A stretch of DNA of 64,000 bases, taken from contig JABAKD010000016.1 of NCBI GenBank assembly GCA_012845835.1, forward strand, positions 20,193,196 to 20,257,195. Reading direction: 5' to 3'. The position numbers and the translations under genes are program-made. The stretch comes from Undaria pinnatifida. Taxonomy: Eukaryota > Sar > Phaeophyceae > Laminariales > Alariaceae. The notes beneath the pieces were generated by a model. It did no database searches. It had not been told where the DNA came from and saw nothing but the letters and a program-made list of their open reading frames with translations. This document shows, piece after piece, positions 29,797 through 64,000 of the stretch (positions are counted from its first letter, which is position 1; each line of letters opens with the position of its first letter).

Positions 29797-32362
29797 TAGG
29801 CTATGGTGGTGGTCTCTCGATAGCGACAGCATTTGCCAGCCAAAAAAAAGCTGCAGTGTACCGGGCAACGGCGCTATTGGGTGTAGTTCTGGTAATGGTG
29901 CTAGAGTAGCGGGTTCCAGTCGTGCCACGCGATTTCGCTGTCACTGCAGCGGGCAACCGTCGCTACCCAACCGGCGCTATAGAGGGATCCCTGCTGTATC
30001 AGGCTCCACACTGGACGGAAATGTAAGAATCGTTTGATATTCATGTTAGTAGCCAAATGGTACCTATGTTTCCGTCCAGATTGTTATAATTTGTTCCGGT
30101 ATCTACTGGTGTGTGAAGAATTGTATTGGTTGAGGCAGGCAGACGGGCGGGCATTTTGGTGAGGTTGTGATGTGATAGCGGCGGCGGAGGGGGGGGCGGT
30201 GCGCAGCAGCGGTGATCGTGGTTGTGGTTGTGGTTGTGGTTGTGGTGGCATGCGTAAGGTACCAGAGAGAGAGGGTCAGCGGCTCCCGGCCTTCGCTTTT
30301 TTTCGACCAGGGCATTTCGCGGGCAAATGTGATTCTTGGCTGGGTCCATGGGTGTCTGTCTCTCTGGTGCTTTACCGGTCAGTCGGTCGGTCTGTCTTGT
30401 CAGTCGGTCGCTTGGTTGGTTACTGCGTTGGGTGTTTTTTTGGGTTGATTAGTTTGTTGATTGGCCAGTTGGTTTGTTGGTCGGTGGGTCTGTTGCTTGG
30501 TCGGTTTTGCCGTTAGGTCGGAGGATCAATCGATCCGTCCGCCGGTTTGTTGATTCCCTGGTCCGTTGGTCTTCCGTCGGGTCGGTCCATCAGTCGGTCG
30601 GGTTGTCGTTGTTCTTCAGTCAAACCGGTCAGCAGTCGGTTGCCAGTCTGTCTCTGTCGACCGATCGGTATGAAAGGTCCGTGGGTTGATCTGTCTGTGG
30701 GTCTGTTGGTCGGTCGTTCGGTCGTTCGGACGGTCGGTCGGTCGGTCGGTGTGTATCTGTCTGTCGGCCAATTGGTCGGTCGCTTTGTCGTCGGCCAATC
30801 GGTCGGACGGCCTGTGGTATGCCAGCCAACTCGTCGGTCTGTCAGACTGCCGACAGGGCGATCTACCAGTCGATCAGTTGGTGTATCATCCGTTCTGTAT
30901 TGTAGTTGGTTGGTTTTGATAGCCAGCCAGATAGTCGGTCGGTAGGTTGTTCGGTCAGCCAGCCAGTTAGTCAGTCAGTGGGCCTTTCAGTTTTTTTGCT
31001 CTGACGTCGGTTTGACGGTTGGTCGGCCTCAGCGCCTGCGTGGCGAGGGAGACGATGCACTAGTGTAAACTTGATATCCACAACAGCAACAACCGAAACT
31101 ACCTCGTGCGTTTATTTTGATCGAGGTATTTGGGGTTACGCGCCGAGAATACACGTATTGCGTGCTGTGATCCTGCTGCTGCTCTTGCAAGAAGTATTGT
31201 GCTGCATGTTCTTTTCCCGTTTTCAGACTGCAGCGGCGTCAAGTATCGGCACCACGTTTGGCGTGTGGACCGGCCAGACGTTTTGCGGCGGTGCCGGAGG
31301 AAAGGGGTGGACGGGGGAGGGGAGAGGCTCGAAATTGAGATGGGTAGGTACCTTTTCGTGCGGTGGTGTGGTGATGGTAGTGGCGGTGGTGGTGTTGGCG
31401 CTTGCGCGGGTGTTGCCGCTTTCGCTCGTGGGAATATAACTTGGCGCCGTCTACGCTGGAAGACTGCTGCGAATTCAGGTATATACATGGTAGTAGTATC
31501 AATTTCCTTGCGGAGGGTACTGCGGTTGTGTGTCAGAGCAACAGCGGTGGCGGCAGCGGTGGCGGCGGCGTGGCGACGTCGGCCGTAAGCCTGCTAACCA
31601 AAAAGTAAAAGCATTGTGGAGATTTTTGTCGCACGATTACGAGGGGCTACTGTGTTCCGCTCGCTCACCCCCATTCTTCGACGTGTTTTGCGTTCGTTGC
31701 TGCTGTTGCCTCCGATTCATCGCTGAGTTTCGTCCCTTTTTTTGTACTTTGCGTTTTATCTTCTTTTCTGCTCACGGCGTCCATCCGAGGTTGCTTGTAG
31801 GTTACAGAGTCCCGATCGGGTGTTTATACTCAGTTTCATTTTTTACCCGGTTCTTTGCATTTTAAGGCCTCCAGAGGTCATTCTCCGATAATGCCAAGCA
31901 ATTATGTCAGGAGGCGGCACTTTTACCCTTACACAGACGCTGTAAAGGTAAACGCCTTGACAGACAGCCTTGACTGACTGACTGGCCGCTTGACGCTTGC
32001 CCGTCCCCTGACCACTCACGTGCCGAGGACAACAGCGTCTACCTACTGAGTGGGGTGCAGAGTACCTGGTACACCAGCCAGAAAAACTAACTCCAGGGGT
32101 CGATACAGCATGCATGGAACCAGTTCTCTCATAAGAATCCGAGGCATTGGGTGTTACGTTGTTAGGTTTCTTATTCGATAAAGGGTGCGTCATACACTAA
32201 CAACGTCGGTAGTTGGCTAAGGTAGTATAACCCCGAAAGTTTGGGCTGAGTTTCTTGTGCTTTTTTTTTCGTATGTTAAAACCCGTACGTAATGTATTGC
32301 AGCAGAGGTTTGCCGAGAAGGAGCAATGGACACGCCTATATACCGGTGGTCCTTGTGTTTTC
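29797..32362. other. Repeat-rich intergenic region, no gene recognised
   Basis: Contains a short repeat at 29930-30000 shared (inverted) with 34520-34605, a TGTGGT stretch (30218-30245) and the GTCG minisatellite (30375-30990). Exon-like GC-rich stretches at 31130-31600 could not be tied to any family or phase chain. Confidence 0.45.
30375..30990. repeat. GTCG/GTTG tetranucleotide minisatellite
   Basis: CGGTCGGTTGGTCGGT-type units with many substitutions over about 600 bp. It opens Ser/Val/Gly frames on + and Thr/Asp/Arg frames on -, which are artefacts. Confidence 0.85.
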
Positions 32363-32732
32363 TGTTAAGGAATTAGTGGGGTATTAGTCCGTTTGACCAC
32401 TTGCAAAAGGTTAACCAACAGCTTACCCAAACTAAGCCTTATAACACTCTCCCCCCCTGAAACGGCGGGATAGCAGGTCGGCCGGATATACGGGCGGACC
32501 TTTCAATATCCAAGCCGTTTCATTTCCTGGGGATACCAGGAAGAGCGTTTTTCAAGTTCGACATGGGAAAATCTGAAAAGTTCATCACTGTGGATGGTGG
32601 GGATCGAACCCACGACCCAAAAACCCATGGTCTGTCGACGACGCCATTTGTTAAGGAATTAGTGGAGTACTAGTCCGTTTGACCACTTGCAAAAGGTTAA
32701 CCAATAGCTTACCCAAACTAAGCCTTAAAACA
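32363..32732 (-). mobile_element. TRIM-like miniature LTR retrotransposon
   Basis: Two direct repeats of exactly 84 bp (32363-32446 and 32649-32732) start TGTTAAGG and end AACA. TTTC flanks both outer ends as a 4-bp target duplication. Read on the minus strand, the left LTR is followed after two bases by TGGCGTCGTCGACAGACC (primer-binding-site position, starting TGG), and AGGGGGGGAGAG (polypurine tract) directly precedes the right LTR. The 202-bp interior has no ORF but carries GTGGGTTCGATCCCCACC, a tRNA T-arm/B-box-like palindrome. Non-autonomous; the total of 370 bp is typical for TRIMs. Confidence 0.82.
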
Positions 32733-32929
32733 TTTCCCCGTTGATCCTGGATATTCGTTGGCGTGAAGTTGCTTGCAGCCAGGTAGGTTGTTGGGATCTG
32801 GCGTCGTTTTTGTTGCGGGCGATCGGTTCTGAAAAGTCCTCTGCAGTTTGATTTTTCGTCGGCGGCTGATGATGTCTTTGGGCATTTATTTTGCGAGTAC
32901 AATTGAGTTAAAATTGACGCGACGTGTGT

Positions 32930-33020
32930 GATACTACGTGGAAGTCGTGGTGGGCTTAAAACCTTGTTTTTCCCCATCCGCCGGAGGATAAAGTTAAAAG
33001 CAAAAAAACAAAACAAAAAA
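32930..33020 (+). mobile_element. SINE-A, 3' part
   Basis: ACGTGGAAGTCGTGGTGGGC then CCCCATCCGCCGGAGGATAA and an A-rich tail, ending three bases from the stop codon of the minus-strand gene at 33023. Confidence 0.7.
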
Positions 33021-33022
33021 AA

Positions 33023-33444
33023 TCACGACGTCTCACTATTATATTTTGCCTCTGCGGCGAAATAATCCACCTTTACCTCACTGGTCGGTTGCGTTTTCGA
33101 TTTTCTTTTCACCAGAGGAGCGAGTGGAACGTTATAATTCAGATCTCGATACAACTCATCTCCGAGCGGACAGATCAGATCCGACACGAGGTACGGCAGA
33201 AAGGCGCACTGTGCTTTTTCTGAGGCTCCTAACCACTCGGGTTGATCTAAGCCTTCTTCTATGAGGCAAAGAACGACTTTTATTAACACTTGTGGGGCCC
33301 ATGTACTATGTGATACAGCGTTGACGCGTTCTTTTCATGGTGCGAGCATACAGCACACGGCAATGCCAGCTGTGCGCGCGTGTCTTGCAGGTCCTTACCT
33401 TGGAGTTGGACAGTAAAATCGTCGTCAGCTATTCTATTGATTAA
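33023..33444 (-). CDS. Unrecognised protein, last two exons
   Basis: Exon 33444-33399 (CTGCAG acceptor, AAGGTAAGG donor, 15 codons plus 1 nt) joins exon 33288-33023 (CACAAG acceptor, 2 nt plus 87 codons, TGA) across a 110-bp intron. The product has a hydrophobic LIKVVLCLIEEGLD stretch, a WLGASEKAQCAFLPYL stretch and a charged Ser/Lys/Glu C terminus. I do not recognise the family. It could be the end of a host gene or of an old mobile-element gene. Upstream exons were not found with confidence (a possible frame at 33434-33715 does not join in phase). Confidence 0.45.
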
Positions 33445-34009
33445 CTGCAGCCCGCGGGTTGCGTCGTGTGAAGGGTATCGCAATCGTCAGTTTTGTTCCG
33501 TAACTATTTCGCTCTGAAGTCCCAGAAGGGTTGAACTGGACGTGAAACCCGATGAACATGCTCACAGTCCATGTGTAAGAAAACACGAATGTATTAAAAA
33601 AAAAGATGACATTCCGACCATTTTGGGTTAAGGAGCTCCGTCTTTCAGAAAGAAAACTGGCCCAAAAGCGGCATTCCTTGATACCTCTAGCGCAGCACGC
33701 GTCCTTTATCCTCATTCTTCATGATCGGTATGTCTCAGAGCAGGTATATGCCCAGGACCGTGGCTACGGTGGGGAGGGGTAGCCCTTTTTTCACTACTGG
33801 GTTCTCAATACTCGTCCGAGTGAATCTGTACCGCAATGAAAAAGGACTTACCCGGATTTGTTTAGAGCGGCGTAGTTAACCGTTCCATGGAGGTTTTGTA
33901 TCACAAACGAAAACTCGCACGAAAGCGTATGACCCCAAAGGAACAGGGTGGTAACTTGCGCGAGTGACGTCGAGCCATTGCAAAAAAAACGGGCCCACAA
34001 ATCATCTCC

Positions 34010-34163
34010 GAATCGTAGCCATGGTCCCAGATTATATGAACTGCATGGCCTACTACTGTGGATCATTCATGTTGCCGGGTGGGAAGCCTATGACCTCCAT
34101 GATCTGTCACATGTTTGCTGGGTTGGATCTGTACTACGTAGATCCTGCGCACATCATCACGTA
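34010..34163 (+). CDS. Candidate isolated exon, unrecognised
   Basis: The open stretch MVPDYMNCMAYYCGSFMLPG followed by GKPMTSMICHMFAGLDLYYV and DPAHIIT ends at a GTAAGAC donor. The varied composition, unlike the low-complexity surroundings, suggests real coding sequence. No partner exons or family identified. Confidence 0.35.
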
Positions 34164-35665
34164 AGACACAGGATCTAGATGGTCTACCGCAGATCGTGAT
34201 CTAACCGAGGTGTGCAATACTATTGAGCGTCCCGTTCTTCGGGCGACTCGAACACCGCCTTAGGTAAGGGGAGGGGAGGGGGGAGCTTTCAGTAGCCCCC
34301 CTTAAGTTCATCTGCCAGGGGCGATGACCTTTTACGCTCGTGTTATTGACGCGGGCCTCACCGCATCTGGCGGGGAGCCGCTTTGTTTCGTGTTGATCGG
34401 TATCGGCATCCGATTGGCGCAAAGGGTAGTCGTTTCTCGTGTTAGTACAAGAGGCTACCACCGACACATCTACCACATGCAGCAGGGTAATATACAAGAG
34501 CGTGATACTCGTGTCTATTATCACGCGCAGTACATTAGATATCCCTCTATACTGCCGATTAAGCAGTGCTGACTGCCCGCTGTAGTGCCTGTGAAATCGA
34601 TTTGCGCAGACGGGAACAAGCAGAAGTGGCAGCATGTGGAGTAGTGCCGGTTGCCGCCATGGTGCCCGTACTTCCGGCAGGTATTTAGCAGCACAATGAA
34701 GGGACCATTACTGTGTAGTGGTATAACACGGTAGTAGCTTCATCGGCAACGCCAGCTGTGAATTCCTACTCCAAAAAAACGCTCGTTCCTCGCCTTCACT
34801 CCACCGAGGACACGCTCCCCGCTAGGAACAAAGCACAAGAAGCACCTCGCACGGATGGCAAAACACGCGACATTAAACGCTTACAGGGCACCGTCTCACT
34901 ACGGAATCGTCGGCCTCAGGTTGCACCCATACTCCCCTGCTACATGCGATGAAGGGAAACGTGCTCCTCCGTCATGTTTTATCTCATTGTATCACCCGCC
35001 TTTCAAGCGTCTGGCCGGCATTCCGTCCCAATCCCGTTTTCTACCTCCTTGGTATTGTATCATGCGCAAGGGGACGATGCCCAACCGTTTCTAACCAATG
35101 CCAGACTTGCCTCTGCGAGCACGCGTAATGTTTACAAAAAAAGGATTGTATTTAGTATATATAAGAAAAAGGCACCAAGTAAACACATTCAGTAAAAAAA
35201 ATAAAATGCATACAAAGCAAATCGCATAAAAAAGCGTCATGAAAAGACGCAAAAGAGAGGGACAACACAAAATAACAAAAGAGAGGCCCTCGTTTTCAAA
35301 AATGTGCATATTGTAGTATATGCTGCTATACTGCAGTAGCGGTAGAGCTCCGGCGACAACCGACAAATATACGGTTGTAGTCCCTGGTTGCGTCTAGTCC
35401 CCGTACCACCTATACCTGCCCCGACGTTACGTGCGGCAAACCACCGCCTGCATACCCCCCTACTCCTGTCAAGTCCAAACACACCACTGGGTGCCGATTC
35501 AAAACCTAAAACAAACCAACACCCCCGTTCGCACCCGCCCCGCATTCGACATTCCCTGGCGGTGCGCCCCCTCTTCCTCGCAATGTACCCACCCGGCTCC
35601 CAAAAACACACTCCTCCGGCAGACCGAGGACGTGGTCTTTGCCTCGGGGTCTCAGAAGGACACAC

Positions 35666-59437
<23,772 letters not shown>

Positions 59438-59739
59438 CTAATAATCCGTAAGCAAGTATGGTTAGCCAACAAACTGCCTTTGGCGGGCACGTCCGTTGGC
59501 AAAACCGGCCAATGACCAGTCGACTTGCTGACTAAAAGTCAGGCGAGCGAATCAGCCCGCCCAAAAACGAAAATAGTGTCTCGCATTCAACAATCCCTAT
59601 ATCACGTATGGAAACCCAATACATCGGCGGAAACGATTACTGAAACGGTTACCAGGTAGCTACTTCAAGCATGATTTTGGCTATGACCAAGGCTACGGGG
59701 TTACCCCATTTTTCACTATCGGGCTTGAGCTATCATATC

Positions 59740-60065
59740 ATACCATATCATATCACATCATATCATATCATATCATATCATATCATGTCATATCATATCA
59801 TATCATATCATATCATATCATGTCATATCATATCATATCATATCGTATCATATCATATCATATCATATCATATCATATCATATCATATCATATCATATCA
59901 TATCATATCATATCATATCATATCACATTATATCATATCATATCATATCGTATCATATCATATCATATCATATCATATCACATCATATCATATCACATGA
60001 TATCATATTCACATCATATCATATTATATCACCCATACCATCATACCATCATATACTATCATACT
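59740..60065. repeat. (ATATC)n pentamer satellite
   Basis: TATCATATCATATCATATCA over about 300 bp with sparse substitutions. Tyr/His/Ile-type reading frames over it are artefacts. Confidence 0.95.
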
Positions 60066-60321
60066 ATCATACTCGCACGAGTGACTCTGTACGCCCCTGA
60101 CAAAAACGACATATCGCGATTTGCTTGGCGCATCGTATCGACTCATCCCATTGCGGGATACGAAGCGCAAAAAATTAAACCAGCACGAAAACTTGAGACC
60201 GCAAAGGAACAGAGGGGCCACTCGCGCGAGTTATCCCGAGCCACTGCAAAAAAAGGCCCCCACCAGTGACCCTAGTGATTCCCCTACCCTACCTGGTACT
60301 TGCTGAATTAGGTCGTCCCGA

Positions 60322-60640
60322 CCTGGTATATAAATACCCGGTCTCCCCGGTGGCGTATCAGGTTATCCTCGAGCCTGGTATAGGTCAGTTTCGTGAGTTC
60401 GTATCGCCCCGAGTGCATCTTCGTATAAATTCGTGGGGATTTTTTCTTGTGCACAACTTGACTTCGGGAAAACGCGAGAGCGTGAGTTAGCAACACTCGA
60501 TGAAAAATCGACAGCAGTGGGATTGCTGGACCCTATGCGCGATAAAAACTGAAGGCAAGCACCGGGGGGAAAAAGGGACAATACCTGTGACCACGGCTTG
60601 TCCAAAAGCTGGAAAGTAAATGTGTGTGAACAAAATACAT
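60322..60640 (+). mobile_element. SINE-B, full-length + strand copy
   Basis: CTCCCCGGTGGCGTATCAGG (A box), TCGTGAGTTCGTATCGCCCC (degraded B box), GTTAGCAACACTCGATGAAA, ACCTGTGACCACGGCTTGTC, GCTGGAAAGTAAATGTGTGT, followed by A-rich and (TA)n sequence (60640-60668). Confidence 0.75.
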
Positions 60641-60938
60641 ATTTATATATATATATATATATATATACGGGGTAGTCTTTCTTGGGTGGCAAGCGGTATA
60701 GTCGGTTTTTCCAGGCGCGAGCAGTGAGACGTATGCACCAGTATGGACCTGGCACATCGTAGGCTGACTCCCGGTTTCACTTTTATATGTTTCTGGTGGA
60801 GGCATGAATTGCGTCAGCTGTGATATATGCGTGTACCGCCTTTGGTTTGTTCGTGTTTTTCCCTGGGGTATTCCTCAGCTCCAGAGTGACTGGAGCCTGT
60901 CCTGTGACCACGGACTTGATTATGCGAGTGAATATGAG

Positions 60939-60939
<1 letters not shown>

Positions 60940-60982
<43 letters not shown>
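60940..60982. repeat. (AAC)n microsatellite
   Basis: About 14 AAC triplets, just after a CCTGTGACCACGGACTTG phrase that resembles the 3' end of SINE-B. Confidence 0.9.
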
Positions 60983-61354
60983 CCACAACAGCTAGGAAAT
61001 TGTTCGTCGTGTAAGGCGACGAATGTCACGTGACAGGTGGTCCTGCCACGTGGGATTCAGTCTTCACCCGGCACGTGATCTTAATTCGTAAACCAACTCT
61101 TCTCCTGACTGTAAGCAACGAACACACGTGACGTACGCGAGCATCCTCTAGAACCTACTGGACAGGCTGACCTGCGAGGAGGCAGTCGTTCTCCCCTACC
61201 CAACCTCATTCCACAGCCCTAGTAGTCGATCATACATCGTTATGTGGACCATGGGGGCGAGGGCACAGAAAGGACGCGCGTTACGACAGGAGTGTGATAG
61301 AACCGAGACATCTCACGGTAGGGGTGTTGCAGTTTTTGGGCCAAAAACGTCCCT

Positions 61355-61660
61355 GGGCGATTAACCCCTTTACAACTGGAAACCCGTTTTTGGGGAAAAA
61401 TTACTTGGATTTTGTATAGGGAGGGGTTCGGGGGCTCCAAAGGGTTTAAGCTCCTCATGAGAGGAACTGCCGGTTAATGAAGTCATTTCACGAGTACATA
61501 CTTTTTATGCCTAGATCTAAGGGGTAGAAACTTGGTCGTTTTATTTTGCGCGAACAAATGCCTTCGGAGTCATTTTTCGGGTGAGATATTGAGCTCCTCA
61601 TGTGAACCTCAGGGACTTTCTGCTCCAACCCCCCTCCATGGGATGACTCAATTTTTTGGC
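61355..61660. repeat. Two dispersed repeats side by side
   Basis: 61355-61450 is the GGAAACCCGTTTTTGGGG family (see 12830, 55585). 61550-61660 is the ATGCCTTCGGAGTCATTT family (see 13425). The same two families also lie within 0.6 kb of each other at 12830-13535. Confidence 0.6.
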
Positions 61661-62359
61661 AATTATATTTTCTGAACGACGGGGTTTCCACACCCGAAAA
61701 CCGTGGGAAATGTCATTGTTCAATAGCTACAGTATCTGGATGTGTTTTGTACGCAGGACATGGGATGGTCGTCGGGTTGCACATTCAGCGTGCTCGACAT
61801 AATAAGCTTTTGGGTGAGGTATAGAGCTTTTCAGGTGAGGAATAGAGCTCCTCAGGTGCAGGTAGCCTCAGAAACCAATGGCGCTTCCTTAACGCAGCCT
61901 GTGTGACAAGTTAATTCGGCTCTGCGTGTACCGAAGGCTTCCTTCGTTCGGTTTCTCATCGTTTATTTCTTCCGTGTTTCGGTTTCCTATCGTTTTTTTT
62001 TATCCTTTTACCGGTTTCTCTTCATGTTCTTCGTTTTTATCGACGCTCACGTTAACCGTAAAATAGTACCTAGTACGTAATCGACACGTGCTATAAATGA
62101 GTTGAAATATGTGCAAAATGGTGTTAGGTTTCCTTTTGGTTTTCGCTTGGCTTTGTTCTTGTTTCTGTGAGTATTTGTGTAAGTGATCGACGTTGAAGTT
62201 CATCATGCTGTGCAGTCATTGCCGGGTGGCAAATGGCAAACATTGCCAGCAAGGTCGACGGGCGGCCCGCATCATTAATTCTTACCATACGATGTGAGTG
62301 GGATCGATCCTCAGTAAGAGTAGATATTTTCTACCTATTACTACCTATATATGTATATT

Positions 62360-62665
62360 TTTTTTTCGCACACTTTTTGCTTTCCAGCTTCTGGACAAGC
62401 CGTGGTCACAGGTGTCGTCCCTTCTCCCCCCCGGTTCTTGCCTTCAATTTTCATCGCGCATAGGGTTCAGCAATCCCATTGCTCGTCGATTTTTCATCGA
62501 GTGTTGCTAACTCACGCTCTCGCGCTTTCCGCAAGTCAATTTGTGCACAAGAAAAAGTCCCAACGAATTAATACGAGTATGCACTCGGCGGGGCTCGAAC
62601 TCACGAAACTGACCTATACCAGGCTCGAGGATAACCTGATACGCCACCGGGGCGACCGGCTTATA
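62360..62665 (-). mobile_element. SINE-B, minus strand copy
   Basis: Nearly identical to 49930-50222, with an intact B box GAGTTCGAGCCCCGCC and an A-tail seen as a T run at 62356-62366. It abuts the inverted poly-G family head at 62680. Confidence 0.78.
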
Positions 62666-62679
62666 TACCCCCCTCATCG

Positions 62680-62970
62680 GTTATTCGACTTACAGGATTC
62701 ACTTGATAAACAGATACATTTCCCTCCACAGCTGTCAGATTTTGTCCCCCTCAGAAACGGGTTTTATAGTTTCCGCGCACAGACTGACTAACATCACCCT
62801 GTTGACCCTGATAGCTACACTGTAGTTGTAAGGGGAGTCGTCGACCTATATCCTTAATGAGGACACACAACTCGTAATACGCGCGATCGGAGTATCACAC
62901 ACAGCTTGCAAACATGAGTTTCGACGAAATCTTCGATCTCACAGCTGGAGTGTATTTTCATTTTTATAAT
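62680..62970 (-). repeat. Poly-G-family head, inverted copy
   Basis: On the minus strand it starts ATACACTCCAGCTGTGAGAT and runs through CATTAAGGATATAGGTCG and AAACTATAAAACCCGTTTCT to GAATCCTGTAAGTCGAATAA. Confidence 0.78.
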
Positions 62971-63169
62971 ATATATACCTATTAATATATACCCCGTGTT
63001 AACGTATAGTTTCGTACGTCGCAGCAGGTACCTGGTAGCAGGTATCACACACCAGGTACGTCGTACCGGAGAATATTTGTATCACATTTTTCTTTTGATT
63101 TGTCATACAGCAGCAGTACACCAACGACAGCTTGCGCTGCCGGGGTTGTAACGAAGACCACTGATAGGG

Positions 63170-63342
63170 ACAGCTTACGCTATACCTACAATGGGACCCG
63201 AAGGGTGCGCCAGCTAGCGTTGGGCTGCGAAAGCAGCTGAGTTAAATCGACACACGACGCGTATGAAAATACGTGGAAGTGTGGTGAGCTGAAGCTATAT
63301 TTTTCCCCATCCGCCGGAGGATGAAAAAAAAAAAAAAAAACA
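63170..63342 (+). mobile_element. SINE-A, full-length + strand copy
   Basis: CTTACGCTATACCTACAATG, GGGTGCGCCAGCTAGCGTTG, GAGTTAAATCGACACACGAC, CCCCATCCGCCGGAGGATGA and 17 A. Same limits as 22208-22380. No clear target duplication. Confidence 0.78.
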
Positions 63343-63529
63343 ATTCGATGCGAGTCGACGAAGGGTGAAACGGTTGGAGTACCCTCTCGCGATAGGAATC
63401 AAGGGCCGTACCGTAGAGGAGGGGGTGGGAAGAAGAGCCTGCTAAAAAGTTCGTGACCCTCGATCTGAGTTACGTCTAGGGACGGAGAAAGCGAAAGAAA
63501 GGTGCCAAGATAATAAATGGGATGAGCAA

Positions 63530-63660
63530 CAAAACACCCCCTCAGCAGTTTGCGGTGGCGCATTGGTTGATGGCATCAAACCCGGGAATCCCCGGTGGAG
63601 TAGTAGGTGAAAGTGTACGTGGCAAGGTCGATTTGGTGAATTCAAATCCCCCCGAGTAGC
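63530..63660 (+). other. tRNA-like Pol III promoter module (possible SINE head)
   Basis: GGTGGCGCATTGGTTGATGG resembles an A box and GGTGAATTCAAATCCCCCC a B box, about 85 bp apart. I cannot fold a convincing tRNA. Probably a diverged SINE head. Confidence 0.3.
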
Positions 63661-63679
63661 GCATAGGACGAGCATGCTA

Positions 63680-64000
63680 TATTTTCGAACGCCCCCTTCT
63701 TCCCCATCACCCGCACCATCGCCTAGACCTAGCACCACACGTATAACAAACCCCTCACCTAAAACCCTTCTTTCCCCCCCCCCCCCCCCCCCCGCCCCCC
63801 GCCCGCCCCCTCCCCCGCCCCCCCCCGCCCCCACCCCCCACTTCCCCCCCCCCAACCCATCCCAACCCCACCCTCTCGAACACTCCACCCTCTCTCTACT
63901 CGCTGATTGTACGACTTACCCCAGGATATACATGATAAACTGATGCATTATTTCCAAAACCGTCACATGTATCCCCTCAAAATAATGTATAGTTTCCACG
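63680..64000 (-). repeat. Poly-G composite repeat, inverted, cut by window end
   Basis: TCGCCTAGACCTAGCACCAC, C runs (63775-63793 and later), CATGATAAACTGATGCATTA and TATAGTTTCCACG at the edge match the 25560-25900 part of the + copy inverted. Confidence 0.75.

Noticed and set aside
30375-30990. Genes in the GTCG-rich region
   Set aside because: Frames follow the tetranucleotide repeat on both strands.
32595-32650. tRNA gene with GGTTCGATCC T-loop
   Set aside because: Only a T-arm-like segment, no acceptor or D-arm pairing; it lies inside the TRIM-like element.

Overview
The window looks like nuclear DNA of a complex, intron-rich eukaryote. Exons are short, begin after AG and end at GTGAGT/GTRNGN donors, and are separated by 0.1-6 kb introns full of microsatellites, homopolymer C or G runs, tRNA-derived SINEs and foldback repeats. 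GC-rich coding sequence, Gly/Ala/Pro-rich low-complexity protein tails and alternating gene orientation would fit a brown alga or another stramenopile. That host assignment is inference; nothing in the window proves it. No rRNA, bona fide tRNA or CRISPR array was found.

Layout: (1) 1-7105, + strand: 3' half of a protein-kinase gene (exons 965-1033, 2884-2982, 4253-7105) ending in a ~950-codon exon with a huge Gly/Ala-rich tail. (2) 10673-20374, - strand: a five-exon gene with every splice phase matching, resembling CCDC137. (3) 20887-24832, + strand: SPOC-domain exons, divergent from gene 2 (about 0.5 kb between the two ATGs). (4) 26896-29796, + strand: a SPAG7-like R3H protein, phase-compatible with the SPOC exons, so a fused transcript is possible. 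(5) 29797-35665: repeat-rich, with a miniature LTR element (32363-32732) and a two-exon unrecognised gene end (33023-33444, -). (6) 35666-59437, - strand: a second, paralogous kinase gene of about 24 kb. Its exons encode coiled coil, N-lobe, alphaC, hinge, catalytic loop, activation segment, C-lobe and a Gly/Tyr-rich tail, and nearly all phases match. (7) 59438-64000: repeats and SINEs, no gene recognised.

The most unusual structure is in the 6-kb intron of kinase gene 6 (41.4-47.4 kb). It holds about five more units of the kinase activation-segment exon, each an inverted pair (one copy per strand, 3' ends facing a palindromic centre). Several copies still keep the exact 173-nt exon length and open phase. 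The hinge/alphaE exon (48184-48321) also fits the gene by phase and homology but lies on the wrong strand. Together this looks like a kinase locus being remodelled by inverted exon duplication.

Exon boundaries were read by eye from splice signals, phase continuity and family resemblance. No alignment or search was run.
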